A model generated the notes under the pieces. The model was given only the letters and a program-made list of their open reading frames with translations. It made no database searches and was not told the DNA's origin. A program made the translations under genes and the position numbers. From Sandaracinaceae bacterium (GTDB lineage Bacteria; Myxococcota_A; Polyangia; Polyangiales; Houyiibacteriaceae), in the NCBI GenBank assembly GCA_012514415.1, contig JAAZAH010000219.1, forward strand, positions 1 through 13,689: a DNA stretch of 13,689 nt, given 5' to 3'. Shown here piece by piece: positions 1 through 7,232 of the stretch (the stretch's first letter is position 1; each line of letters starts with the position of its first letter).

Positions 1-334
1 CGCGAACCTGCGCCTTGGTCAGCTGACCGATCTTTGTCTTGTTGGGGACCGCGGAGCCCGCACCGGGCTTGCCCGAAGTCTTGAGCCCAAGAGCCTTCTT
101 GATCAAGACCGACGTCGGCGGCGTCTTCGTGATGAAGCTGAAGGAGCGGTCGGAGTAGACGGTGATCTCGACGGGGATGATCATCCCCATGTCCTTCTGC
201 GTCTTGGCGTTGTACTCCTTGCAGAACGCCATGATGTTCACGCCGTGCTGACCGAGCGCCGGACCGTTGGGCGGGGAGGGGTTCGCCTGACCCGCGGGGA
301 GCTGGAGCTTGATTTGTCCGATGACCTTTTTCAT
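1..334 (-). CDS. rplK: 50S ribosomal protein L11, N-terminal part (truncated by window edge)
   Basis: The reading frame starts at ATG 334 and runs off the left edge, giving 111 residues of a protein that is usually about 140-150 aa. The start MKKVIGQIKLQLPAGQA and the conserved PPNGPALGQHGVNIM segment are diagnostic of L11, as is the later SVLIKKALGLKTSGKPG region. L11 binds 23S rRNA at the GTPase-associated centre, where EF-G and EF-Tu act, and is the target region of thiostrepton. The visible part covers the N-terminal domain, the hinge and the beginning of the rRNA-binding C-terminal domain. An AAAGGT ribosome-binding site precedes the ATG by about 9 nt. The nusG stop codon is only 17 nt upstream, so the gene is in the secE-nusG-rplK operon. 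No frame problem is visible. Confidence 0.97.
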   Translation of the reverse strand, partial: MKKVIGQIKLQLPAGQANPSPPNGPALGQHGVNIMAFCKEYNAKTQKDMGMIIPVEITVYSDRSFSFITKTPPTSVLIKKALGLKTSGKPGAGSAVPNKTKIGQLTKAQVR

Positions 335-351
335 TCTGGCGGACCTTTATC

Positions 352-888
352 TCAGACGGTCTTCTCGACCTGCCCGTAATCGAGTTCGACGGGGGTCGCC
401 CGCCCAAAGATGCTCACGAGGACGCGCACTTTTTGTTTCTCGTGGTTCACTTCTTCGACAGAACCCGTGAAGTTGGCGAACGCGCCATCGATGACGCGGA
501 CATGATCGCCCGGCTCGAAGACGACGCGCGGTTTCGGCTTGGCTGCCCCCTCCGCCACCTGCTGGGCGATGGCTTGGATCTCGCGCTCGGGCACGATGAC
601 GGGCGTGCGGCCGCCAACGAAGCCGTTGATCTTAGGAGTGTCTTTAACGAGGTACCAAGTTTCGTCTGTCATCTCCATCTGGATGAAGACGTAGCCGGGG
701 TAGAAGGTGCGGGTGCTCACGCGCTTCTTTCCGCCGCGGCTTTCTTGGACATTCTCTTTCGGAATGAGGATCTCGCCGAATTTCGACGCCATCTCAGGCC
801 CCGCATCCGCGATCCGCTTCTCGAGGTGAGCCTTAACCTTATTCTCGTAACCGGAATAAGCTTGGATGACGTACCATTTCATCGACAT
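352..888 (-). CDS. nusG: Transcription termination/antitermination factor NusG
   Basis: A 178-aa protein, close to the usual NusG length of about 180. The N-terminal NGN domain begins with KWYVIQAYSGYENKVKAHLE and includes the FYPGYVFIQMEM strand typical of the family. The C-terminal KOW domain (about residues 123-178) contains EPGDHVRVIDGAFANFTG and ends in VELDYGQVEKTV. NusG binds RNA polymerase, raises processivity, links to Rho, and couples to ribosomal protein S10. I chose the first ATG (888) because AAGGGA lies 8 nt upstream of it. The ATG at codon 3 would have a longer spacing. Its stop is 17 nt from rplK and its start is 25 nt after secE, so these genes are co-transcribed. Confidence 0.97.
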   Translation of the reverse strand: MSMKWYVIQAYSGYENKVKAHLEKRIADAGPEMASKFGEILIPKENVQESRGGKKRVSTRTFYPGYVFIQMEMTDETWYLVKDTPKINGFVGGRTPVIVPEREIQAIAQQVAEGAAKPKPRVVFEPGDHVRVIDGAFANFTGSVEEVNHEKQKVRVLVSIFGRATPVELDYGQVEKTV

Positions 889-913
889 TGGATTCGTCCC
901 TTAACCCCGAGAA

Positions 914-1333
914 TCAATAGATCAGATCCGTCACGTTTGCCCAGATAATGTCGAAGAGTCCGAGGATCAGCGAGGCGAGGATCGACACGATCAAGACGAC
1001 GCCGGTCTGCTTCATCGTCTCTTGCCGATCGGGCCAGTTGACCCGCGTCATCTCCGAGGCGACTTCGTGCGAGAAGCGGTTGATGCCTTGATGCCGGAAG
1101 AGCATCACAATCACGCCAACGGCGAAGAGGAGCGAAGCCGGGGTGATGTAGCGCCCTTCGGGCTCGGGGAGGGTGTGAAAGGACTCCGCCAGAAGGTTCC
1201 AGCTGGCGTAGATCACCTTATCGAAGAGCCAAAAGGCGAGGAGGCCCGTCATTAGGAAGGCAAATTGCACCCAACGCGCGAGACCGAGCGCGCGGGGCGC
1301 GGCCTCCAGACTCTCTTGCTCTTCCTCTTTCAT
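914..1333 (-). CDS. secE: Preprotein translocase subunit SecE, three-TM form
   Basis: A 139-aa membrane protein of the SecYEG translocon, which clamps and stabilises SecY. Predicted membrane segments lie at about residues 21-44, 62-80 and 110-134. The conserved SecE core, the amphipathic helix RFSHEVASEMTRVNWPDRQET followed by the last TM, is at about 86-134. This is the longer form with two extra N-terminal TM segments, as in E. coli, rather than the single-TM minimal form of about 60 aa. I chose ATG 1333 (MKEEEQESLEAAP) because an AG-rich GAGAGACGAGAGAG stretch precedes it and because a longer frame would run back through the tRNA-Trp gene. It lies 26 nt after the tRNA and 25 nt before nusG, the usual arrangement. 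Confidence 0.95.
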   Translation of the reverse strand: MKEEEQESLEAAPRALGLARWVQFAFLMTGLLAFWLFDKVIYASWNLLAESFHTLPEPEGRYITPASLLFAVGVIVMLFRHQGINRFSHEVASEMTRVNWPDRQETMKQTGVVLIVSILASLILGLFDIIWANVTDLIY

Positions 1334-1359
1334 GCTCTCTCTCGTCTCTCGGATCGCCG

Positions 1360-1435
1360 TGGCAGGCCAGGAAGGACTCGAACCTACGACCGGTGGATTT
1401 GGAATCCACTGCTCTACCAACTGAGCTACTGGCCT
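1360..1435 (-). tRNA. trnW: tRNA-Trp (anticodon CCA), 3' CCA encoded
   Basis: The cloverleaf reads from 1435 down. The acceptor AGGCCAG pairs fully with CTGGCCT. The D stem is GTAGCTC..GAGC-like. The anticodon stem GTGGA/TCCAC closes the loop TTCCAAA, giving anticodon CCA (Trp). The T loop is TTCGAGT. Discriminator G73 and pair A1-U72 agree with known bacterial tRNA-Trp identity. The mature end CCA is encoded in the DNA at 1360-1362; the tRNA body is 1363-1435. One oddity is that the T stem GTAGG/CCTTC has a U-U mismatch at its second pair (50-64). The gene lies between rpmG and secE in the same direction, as tRNA-Trp often does, and is probably released by processing of the operon transcript. 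Confidence 0.95.
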
Positions 1436-1489
1436 ATGACGGGCCAGATGCTCAGCCCGCCGAGTGTCTCCCTAATGGGATTCCATCAT

Positions 1490-1509
1490 GGCCCCTCCAA
1501 GGAGGAGCC
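1490..1509 (-). other. Hairpin between rpmG and tRNA-Trp
   Basis: On the minus strand, GGCTCCTCC and GGAGGGGCC are separated by TT and can pair over nine positions with one G-U pair, leaving a tight loop of about four bases once the innermost pair opens. No U tract follows, so it does not look like an intrinsic terminator. It sits in the 92-nt gap between the rpmG stop and the tRNA-Trp 5' end. A role as an RNA processing site or a 3' stabiliser of the upstream mRNA is possible but is inference. Confidence 0.4.
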
Positions 1510-1527
1510 TCGACGGCTTTGGAGTGC

Positions 1528-1674
1528 TTATCGCGACTCCCGGTGATTGGTGTGGGCGTTGCATGTGGGACAGAACTTCCGGAGTGTCAAGCGCTCTTTC
1601 TCTTCTGTCCGCCTGGCCTTTGTCGTCTGGTAGTTTCGCGCTTCGCAGCGCTCGCAGACAAGCGCGATTCGCAC
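1528..1674 (-). CDS. rpmG: 50S ribosomal protein L33, zinc-ribbon type
   Basis: A 48-aa frame with a GTG start at 1674 and TAA at 1528-1530. The sequence begins VRIALVCERCEARNYQTTK and ends in RKFCPTCNAHTNHRESR. The two CxxC pairs (C7/C10 and C35/C38) form the zinc ribbon of the C+ form of L33. ARNYQTTK followed by the LTLRKFCP.C..HT.H pattern is the family core. L33 sits near the E site of the large subunit. The GTG follows GGGAG at a short spacing (3 nt), and the gene begins 11 nt after the tuf stop, so translational coupling is likely. Length and order (tuf-rpmG-trnW-secE) fit the usual context. The small size and non-ATG start make it easy to miss. Confidence 0.93.
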   Translation of the reverse strand: MRIALVCERCEARNYQTTKARRTEEKERLTLRKFCPTCNAHTNHRESR

Positions 1675-1685
1675 GCGCTCCCGGC

Positions 1686-2876
<1,191 letters not shown>

Positions 2877-2889
2877 CGCTGATTCTCCC

Positions 2890-5004
2890 TCAGCCGCCCT
2901 TGGACTTGGCGACGATCTCTTCGGCAATGTTCGCCGGGACGGGTTGGTACTCGTGGAAATGCATGCTGTAGACCGCGCGGCCCTGCGTCTTCGAGCGCAG
3001 ATCCGTTGCGTAGCCGAACATATTTGCAAGCGGGACGGTCGCGTTGATGGTCTGGAGGTTGTTGATCATCTCCATACCCGCCACCGAACCACGCCGTGAG
3101 TTCAGGTCGCCGATGACGTCGCCCATGTACTCTTCGGGCGTGCGGACCTCGACCTTCATGACCGGCTCGAGGAGCTCGATGCCCGCCTTCTTTGCACCCT
3201 CTTGGAAGCCGAGCGAGCCGGCAATCTCGAAAGCGGCCTGGCTCGAGTCGACGTCATGGTAGCTACCGTCGTAGACCTTCACCTTCACGTCGATGACCGG
3301 GTAGCCGGCGAGCACGCCGCGGGACATCGCGCCCTCGATACCTTGAGCGATGGAAGGGATGTACTCCTTCGGGATGACGCCACCGACGATCGCGTTCTCG
3401 AAGACGAAGCCCGCGCCCGGCTCGGAGGGACCGACCTCGAGCCAGCAGTGACCGTACTGACCGCGACCACCGGACTGACGCACGTAGCGACCCTCTGCCT
3501 GGACGGTGCTCTTGAGCCGCTCGCGGTAGGCGACCTGCGGCGCGCCGACGTTGCACTCGACCTTGAATTCGCGCTTCAGGCGGTCGACGATGATCTCGAG
3601 GTGAAGCTCACCCATACCGGAGATGATCGTCTGGCCGGTCTCCTCGTCGGTATGCGCACGGAAGGAGGGGTCCTCCGCGGCGAGACGCGCGAGGGCCTCA
3701 CCGAGCTTCTGCTGGTCGGCCTTGGTCTTCGGCTCGATCGCGACCGAAATCACGGGCTCGGGGAACTCCATGCGCTCAAGGATGATCGGGTTCTTCTCAT
3801 CGCAGAGCGTATCACCCGTGGTGGCGGTCTTCAGACCGACCGCTGCGGCGATGTTGCCGGCGTAGAGCGTCTTGATCTCCTCGCGGTTATTCGCGTGCAT
3901 AAGGAGGAGACGACCGATCCGCTCGCGCTTGCCTTTGGTCGAGTTGAGCACGGTCGTGCCGCTCTCGACGAAGCCCGAATAGCCGCGAAGGAAGGTGAGC
4001 TGACCGACGTAGGGGTCGTTCATGATCTTGAACGCGAGTGCAGCGAAGGGTGCGTCGTCGTCCGCCGGCCGCTGCATGCGCTTTTCGGGATCGTTCGGAT
4101 CGACACCCTCGATGGGCGGAACATCCGTCGGTCCGGGCATGAAGTTCACGACCGCGTCAAGGAGCGGCTGAACGCCCTTATTCTTGAAGGAGGAGCCGCA
4201 GAGGACGGGAACGATCTGGTGGGTAAGCGTCCCATGGCGAAGGGCCTTGAGGATCTCTTCCTCGCTAAAATCAGTATCGCCCTCGAGATAACGCTCCATG
4301 AGCGCATCGTCGACCTCAGCGACGGCCTCGAGCAGCTTCTCGCGGTATTCCTCGGCGAGATCGCGGAACTCCTCCGGGATCTCGATGACCTTCATTTCGG
4401 CGTTCGCCTGATCCGAGGTGTACTCGATCGCCTCCATGCGGACGAGGTCGATCACGCCACGCAGCTCCTCCTCCTGACCGAGGGGGAGCTGGATGGGGAC
4501 GGCCGGCGCGTTAAGGCGGCTCTTGATCGTGCCCACCGCGCGGACGAAGTCGGCGCCCGCCTTGTCCATCTTATTGACGAAGCACATGCGGGGGACTTTG
4601 TACTGGTCGGCCTGGCGCCAAACCGTCTCGGACTGGGGCTCGACGCCCTGCTTGCCGTCAAAGACCGCGATCGCGCCGTCGAGAACGCGGAGCGAGCGCT
4701 CAACCTCGATGGTGAAGTCGACGTGTCCCGGCGTATCGATGATGTTCACGCGGAACTGCTGGCCGGGGAAGAGGCCCTTGTCGGAGCGCCAGAAGCAGGT
4801 CGTCGCGGCCGAGGTGATCGTGATTCCGCGCTCCTGCTCCTGCTCCATGAAGTCCATGGTCGCGGCGCCATCGTGCGTCTCGCCGACCTTGTAGTTGACC
4901 CCCGTGTAAAAGAGGATGCGCTCGGTGGTCGTGGTCTTTCCCGCATCAATGTGGGCCATGATGCCGATGTTGCGGGTTCGTTCCAGCGGATATTGACGCG
5001 ACAC
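2890..5004 (-). CDS. fusA: Translation elongation factor G
   Basis: A 704-aa GTPase that drives ribosomal translocation and, with RRF, recycling. G1 AHIDAGKT is at residues 17-24, and RGITITSAATT (switch I), DTPGHVDF, NKMD and CGSSFKNKGVQPLLDAV follow in order. The later domains contain SGMGELHLEIIVDRLKREF, the domain IV segment RQSGGRGQYGHCWLEVGP and the C-terminal LANMFGYATDLRSKTQGRA. I chose GTG 5004 (VSRQYPLERTRNIGIMAH) because GGAG lies 7 nt upstream and EF-G proteins normally begin a few residues before PLERTRNIGI. An upstream in-frame ATG at 5061 would add 19 residues with no family support. The gene has a long structured leader after rpsG and is 13 nt from tuf. Confidence 0.97.
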   Translation of the reverse strand: MSRQYPLERTRNIGIMAHIDAGKTTTTERILFYTGVNYKVGETHDGAATMDFMEQEQERGITITSAATTCFWRSDKGLFPGQQFRVNIIDTPGHVDFTIEVERSLRVLDGAIAVFDGKQGVEPQSETVWRQADQYKVPRMCFVNKMDKAGADFVRAVGTIKSRLNAPAVPIQLPLGQEEELRGVIDLVRMEAIEYTSDQANAEMKVIEIPEEFRDLAEEYREKLLEAVAEVDDALMERYLEGDTDFSEEEILKALRHGTLTHQIVPVLCGSSFKNKGVQPLLDAVVNFMPGPTDVPPIEGVDPNDPEKRMQRPADDDAPFAALAFKIMNDPYVGQLTFLRGYSGFVESGTTVLNSTKGKRERIGRLLLMHANNREEIKTLYAGNIAAAVGLKTATTGDTLCDEKNPIILERMEFPEPVISVAIEPKTKADQQKLGEALARLAAEDPSFRAHTDEETGQTIISGMGELHLEIIVDRLKREFKVECNVGAPQVAYRERLKSTVQAEGRYVRQSGGRGQYGHCWLEVGPSEPGAGFVFENAIVGGVIPKEYIPSIAQGIEGAMSRGVLAGYPVIDVKVKVYDGSYHDVDSSQAAFEIAGSLGFQEGAKKAGIELLEPVMKVEVRTPEEYMGDVIGDLNSRRGSVAGMEMINNLQTINATVPLANMFGYATDLRSKTQGRAVYSMHFHEYQPVPANIAEEIVAKSKGG

Positions 5005-5300
5005 TTGGTTTCTCCGGGCTGTGCTGATGCGTTGCGGTAAAGGAGTTGCGAAAAAGCTCAAAGTCCGGGTGCTGAATACACCAATCCCTCTCCAGCCGCT
5101 TACGATCTCCCTCGGATCGTTTTTTCCTGGAGAGGGTCAACGGGAGCAGATCTCGCGCCCTGCCTTTCCGGCGCCTGCAAAGTGGGCTTTTAGGCCCTAG
5201 CGTCCGGGAGGTTCAGGGTGATCTACGCCCTATCGGAATTCGAAGACTCTGGTTCGTATAGCTCCTGAAGGTTCAGTAAGATTAGGGTGAGTTCGCCGGC
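5005..5300 (-). other. Structured rpsG-fusA intergenic leader
   Basis: This 296-bp gap is unusually long inside an otherwise tight operon. On the minus strand it holds a perfect 10-bp inverted repeat (5086-5095 with 5127-5136, sequence CCCTCTCCAG/CTGGAGAGGG) enclosing 31 nt. Inside that is a smaller perfect 6-bp repeat (5102-5107 with 5115-5120, ACGATC/GATCGT). Nearer rpsG there is a short GGGC/GCCC hairpin (5184-5197) and two copies of AGGTTCAG (plus-strand spelling, 5209-5216 and 5269-5276) spaced exactly 60 bp apart. A TTGACC match at 5135-5140 has no convincing -10 partner, so I do not call a promoter. No small ORF with a credible start was recognised. A regulatory RNA leader or RNA-processing region is the likeliest role. 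Confidence 0.5.
5012..5015 (-). promoter_or_regulatory. Ribosome-binding site GGAG deciding the GTG start of fusA
   Basis: On the minus strand GGAG is followed by AAACCAA and then GTG (start at 5004), a spacing of 7 nt. The longer ATG alternative at 5061 has no comparable purine-rich site at the right distance, so this site sets the fusA start. Confidence 0.7.
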
Positions 5301-5771
5301 TTACCAGCGATAATGCGCGAATGCGCGGTTGGCCTCGGCCATCTTATGGGTGTCTTCGCGCTTTTTCACTGAAGCGCCGCGGCCTTGAGAGGCCTCGATG
5401 AGCTCGTTGGCGAGGCGCTCGACCATGGACTTTTCGCCCCGGCGGCGAGCGTACGAAACCACCCAACGCATCGCCAAGCTGAGGCGACGATCGCTGCGGA
5501 CCTCGACGGGCACCTGGTAGGTCGCACCACCGACGCGGCGGCTCTTGACCTCGACCTTCGGCTTCACCTGATCGAGCGCTTTCCGGAAAACCTCGAGCGG
5601 GTCCTCGCCTTGACGCTGCTCGATAAGATCAAAGGCGCGGTAGAGGATCTGCTCGGCCGTGCTCTTCTTGCCGCCTTCCATCATCATCTTGATGAACTTG
5701 GCGATGGTCTTATCCCGATACTTGGGATCGGGTGTCAGCTCGCGTTTCTCAGCTCGTTTACGACGGCTCAT
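5301..5771 (-). CDS. rpsG: 30S ribosomal protein S7
   Basis: A 156-aa protein, the normal S7 length. It opens MSRRKRAEKRELTPDPKYRD and contains the conserved core MMMEGGKKSTAEQILYRAFD, RRVGGATYQVPVEVR, LAMRWVVSYARRRG and KKREDTHKMAEANRAFAHYRW. S7 nucleates assembly of the 30S head and contacts tRNA in the E and P sites; in E. coli it represses its own operon. ATG 5771 has GAGGT about 7 nt upstream. The start lies 8 nt after the rpsL stop, so the two are translated together. A long structured gap follows before fusA. Confidence 0.97.
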   Translation of the reverse strand: MSRRKRAEKRELTPDPKYRDKTIAKFIKMMMEGGKKSTAEQILYRAFDLIEQRQGEDPLEVFRKALDQVKPKVEVKSRRVGGATYQVPVEVRSDRRLSLAMRWVVSYARRRGEKSMVERLANELIEASQGRGASVKKREDTHKMAEANRAFAHYRW

Positions 5772-5779
5772 GGTTTACC

Positions 5780-6178
5780 TCAGCTCTTCGGCTTCTTGAC
5801 GCCGTATTTAGAGCGCCCCTGAGTGCGGTTCGCTTTGTTGGTGTTGGAGGGGCCCGCCGCGCCGGTCGCGTCGAGCGCACCGCGCACGACGTGGTAGCGC
5901 ACACCGGGGAGGTCCTTCACACGTCCGCCGCGAATCAGAACGACGCTGTGCTCCTGGAGGTTGTGTCCCTCGCCCGGGATGTAAGTCGTGGCCTCGATGC
6001 CATTGGACAGCCGGACACGCGCCACTTTCCGCAGCGCCGAGTTCGGCTTCTTGGGCGTCGTCGTGTACACGCGCGTGCACACGCCGCGCTTCTGCGGGCA
6101 GTTTTGGAGGGCAGGAGAGTTGGTCTTCGCCTTGATTTGGCGACGTCCGTAGCGGACCAGCTGGTTAATCGTCGGCAT
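5780..6178 (-). CDS. rpsL: 30S ribosomal protein S12
   Basis: A 132-aa protein, slightly longer than the 124 aa of E. coli. It begins MPTINQLVRYGRRQIKAKTN and contains CPQKRGVCTRVYTTTPKKPNSALRK (in two conserved parts) and the decoding loop GRVKDLPGVRYHVVRG. S12 sits at the decoding centre. The lysines in TTPKKPNSA and RVKDLPG, whose substitutions give streptomycin resistance in other bacteria, are both present, so the protein looks streptomycin-sensitive in type. ATG 6178 lacks a clear Shine-Dalgarno sequence (upstream CACCTGATTCATTTCT). It is the first gene after the predicted promoter at 6237-6264 and leads the operon. Confidence 0.97.
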   Translation of the reverse strand: MPTINQLVRYGRRQIKAKTNSPALQNCPQKRGVCTRVYTTTPKKPNSALRKVARVRLSNGIEATTYIPGEGHNLQEHSVVLIRGGRVKDLPGVRYHVVRGALDATGAAGPSNTNKANRTQGRSKYGVKKPKS

Positions 6179-6201
6179 AGAAATGAATCAGGTGTGCAGA
6201 T

Positions 6202-6223
6202 GGGTCGGTTAAATTTCCAGACC
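6202..6223 (-). other. Hairpin in the rpsL 5' leader
   Basis: GGGTC and GACCC at the two ends of this segment pair over 5 bp. An additional GG/CC pairing is possible past one bulged T, leaving an A/T-rich loop around AAATTTAA. It would lie in the untranslated leader between the predicted start site and the rpsL start codon, which has no evident Shine-Dalgarno sequence. Any regulatory function is inference. Confidence 0.35.
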
Positions 6224-6236
6224 CGAAGGGAGGCGA

Positions 6237-6264
6237 AGGATACGGGGGAAGAGCGCCATGTCAA
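6237..6264 (-). promoter_or_regulatory. Predicted sigma70-type promoter of the rpsL operon
   Basis: On the minus strand there is a perfect -35 TTGACA (6259-6264), a 16-nt spacer and TATCCT (6237-6242) as the -10. This would start transcription near 6230, leaving an untranslated leader of about 50 nt before the rpsL ATG. The match is strong for a -35 box and lies exactly where the ribosomal operon should begin. Confidence 0.65.
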
Positions 6265-6317
6265 GCGAGAACGGCGATCATTTTTGATCTTTCATACCGA
6301 AAGCCGGAGATCAAGCT

Positions 6318-7205
6318 TCAGAAGCGCATCTCGAGGCCCGCTGGGGTGAGGCCGAAGTCGATCGATCGCTTCTCTTCGAGCTCGGGGAGCTCGCGCTCGC
6401 GTTCTTCCACGATCACTGGCACATAGCGGATCTGGGCATCGAGGATCGAGATGAGATAGACGAGCGTAAATGCCCCCGCGCTCGCCCAGTTGAGGGCGGC
6501 ACGTCGCTTTTCGGCCGTGAGAATTAGCTCGCGATCGCGCGTCGGATCGTTCGCCGAAGGAAGCGCCGCGTGCGCGATATACGTGCCAAGGGCCATGCCT
6601 CCGAACGCAGCCTGAGAGGCCGCGAAAAAAATCCCCGCCGCGCGATGGCCATTACGAAACTGCCCAATTCCAAAGGGAAGAAGCGCAAGCCCGCGCGAAT
6701 TTCGGATCTCGACGCGTTCTTTCCGCGCGAGCTCCTCGAGCATTTTTAGGCGGATCTCCCGCTCGATATTGAGTTCGATTTCGCGGCGTTGGCTCGCTTC
6801 GAGCGCCTCTCGGGCGCGCCGCTCTTCGTCTTGGCGTTCTCGTTCAAGTTTCTGGCGCACCTCTTCGAATCGATCGAGGGCGGGGCCGGGAAATGCGACG
6901 GGGTCGAGGCGATACCCCGGTTCCATCCGAAGGAGCGCTTCGAATTCACGCGCAGCGCCACGTTCATCCCCCAAAAAAAGAAGCGAGACGCCGAGGTATT
7001 TCCGGCTCTCGATGACGATCATCGGATTTTCGAGCAGGAGCGCCTCGTCGTTGGCGAGGCTCGAGAACTCCCGGGCCGCCTCTTCGTATTCACCGGCTTG
7101 ATAAGTCGCTCGCGCGCGCTCGAAGCGATCGAAGACCTCGGCAGACGCCTTCGGGACGCTCACGCCCCAGAGAAAGACGAAGATGGCGACGATCGGAAGG
7201 CGCAC
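6318..7205 (-). CDS. Secreted/envelope TPR and coiled-coil protein with two C-terminal membrane segments, unknown function
   Basis: A 295-aa protein of unknown function. Residues 1-22 form a signal peptide (hydrophobic LPIVAIFVFLWGVSV, likely cleavage after ASA). Residues about 25-95 resemble TPR helices (ATYQAGEYEEAAREF; GDERGAAREFEALLRMEPGY). Residues about 108-168 are a highly charged E/R-rich coiled coil. GLALLPFGIGQFRNGHRAAG (172-191) leads into membrane segments at about 186-208 and 239-256. This resembles the small-membrane-protein pattern 'PG.GQ..NG....G' seen in several uncharacterised families. It ends in GLTPAGLEMRF. The start is GTG 7205, the first possible in-frame start after an in-frame stop, with no clear ribosome-binding site. 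It is 27 bp after the kinase gene in the same direction, suggesting an envelope partner of the kinase, which is inference. Confidence 0.8.
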   Translation of the reverse strand: MRLPIVAIFVFLWGVSVPKASAEVFDRFERARATYQAGEYEEAAREFSSLANDEALLLENPMIVIESRKYLGVSLLFLGDERGAAREFEALLRMEPGYRLDPVAFPGPALDRFEEVRQKLERERQDEERRAREALEASQRREIELNIEREIRLKMLEELARKERVEIRNSRGLALLPFGIGQFRNGHRAAGIFFAASQAAFGGMALGTYIAHAALPSANDPTRDRELILTAEKRRAALNWASAGAFTLVYLISILDAQIRYVPVIVEERERELPELEEKRSIDFGLTPAGLEMRF

Positions 7206-7232
7206 GGGAGGCTTTTGGACGATGGCGATGAG

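Noticed and set aside
1334..1420. A longer SecE start reaching into the tRNA gene
   Set aside because: The extra residues are translated tRNA-Trp sequence. ATG 1333 has an AG-rich site upstream and gives a normal SecE.
2877..3029. A 51-residue N-terminal extension of EF-Tu overlapping fusA
   Set aside because: It is out-of-frame fusA sequence. MAKEKF at 2876 is the standard EF-Tu start, with AGGGAG upstream.
3202..5040. A 612-codon open frame on the plus strand, opposite fusA
   Set aside because: It is the antisense shadow of a GC-rich, strongly codon-biased gene. The translation is repetitive in L, D, R and V and matches no family, while the fusA frame is complete.
5005..5061. A 19-residue N-terminal extension of EF-G from the ATG at 5061
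   Set aside because: EF-G normally starts a few residues before PLERTRNIGI, and the GTG at 5004 has GGAG at 7 nt. The extension has no family support.
5102..5125. A 6-bp hairpin followed by six T on the plus strand, terminator-like
   Set aside because: No plus-strand gene ends here, the stem is short, and on the minus strand the run is on the wrong side. It is better treated as part of the fusA leader structure.
5135..5140. TTGACC as the -35 of an internal fusA promoter
   Set aside because: No acceptable -10 occurs at 16-18 nt (best ATCCGA). The element lies inside the inverted repeat.
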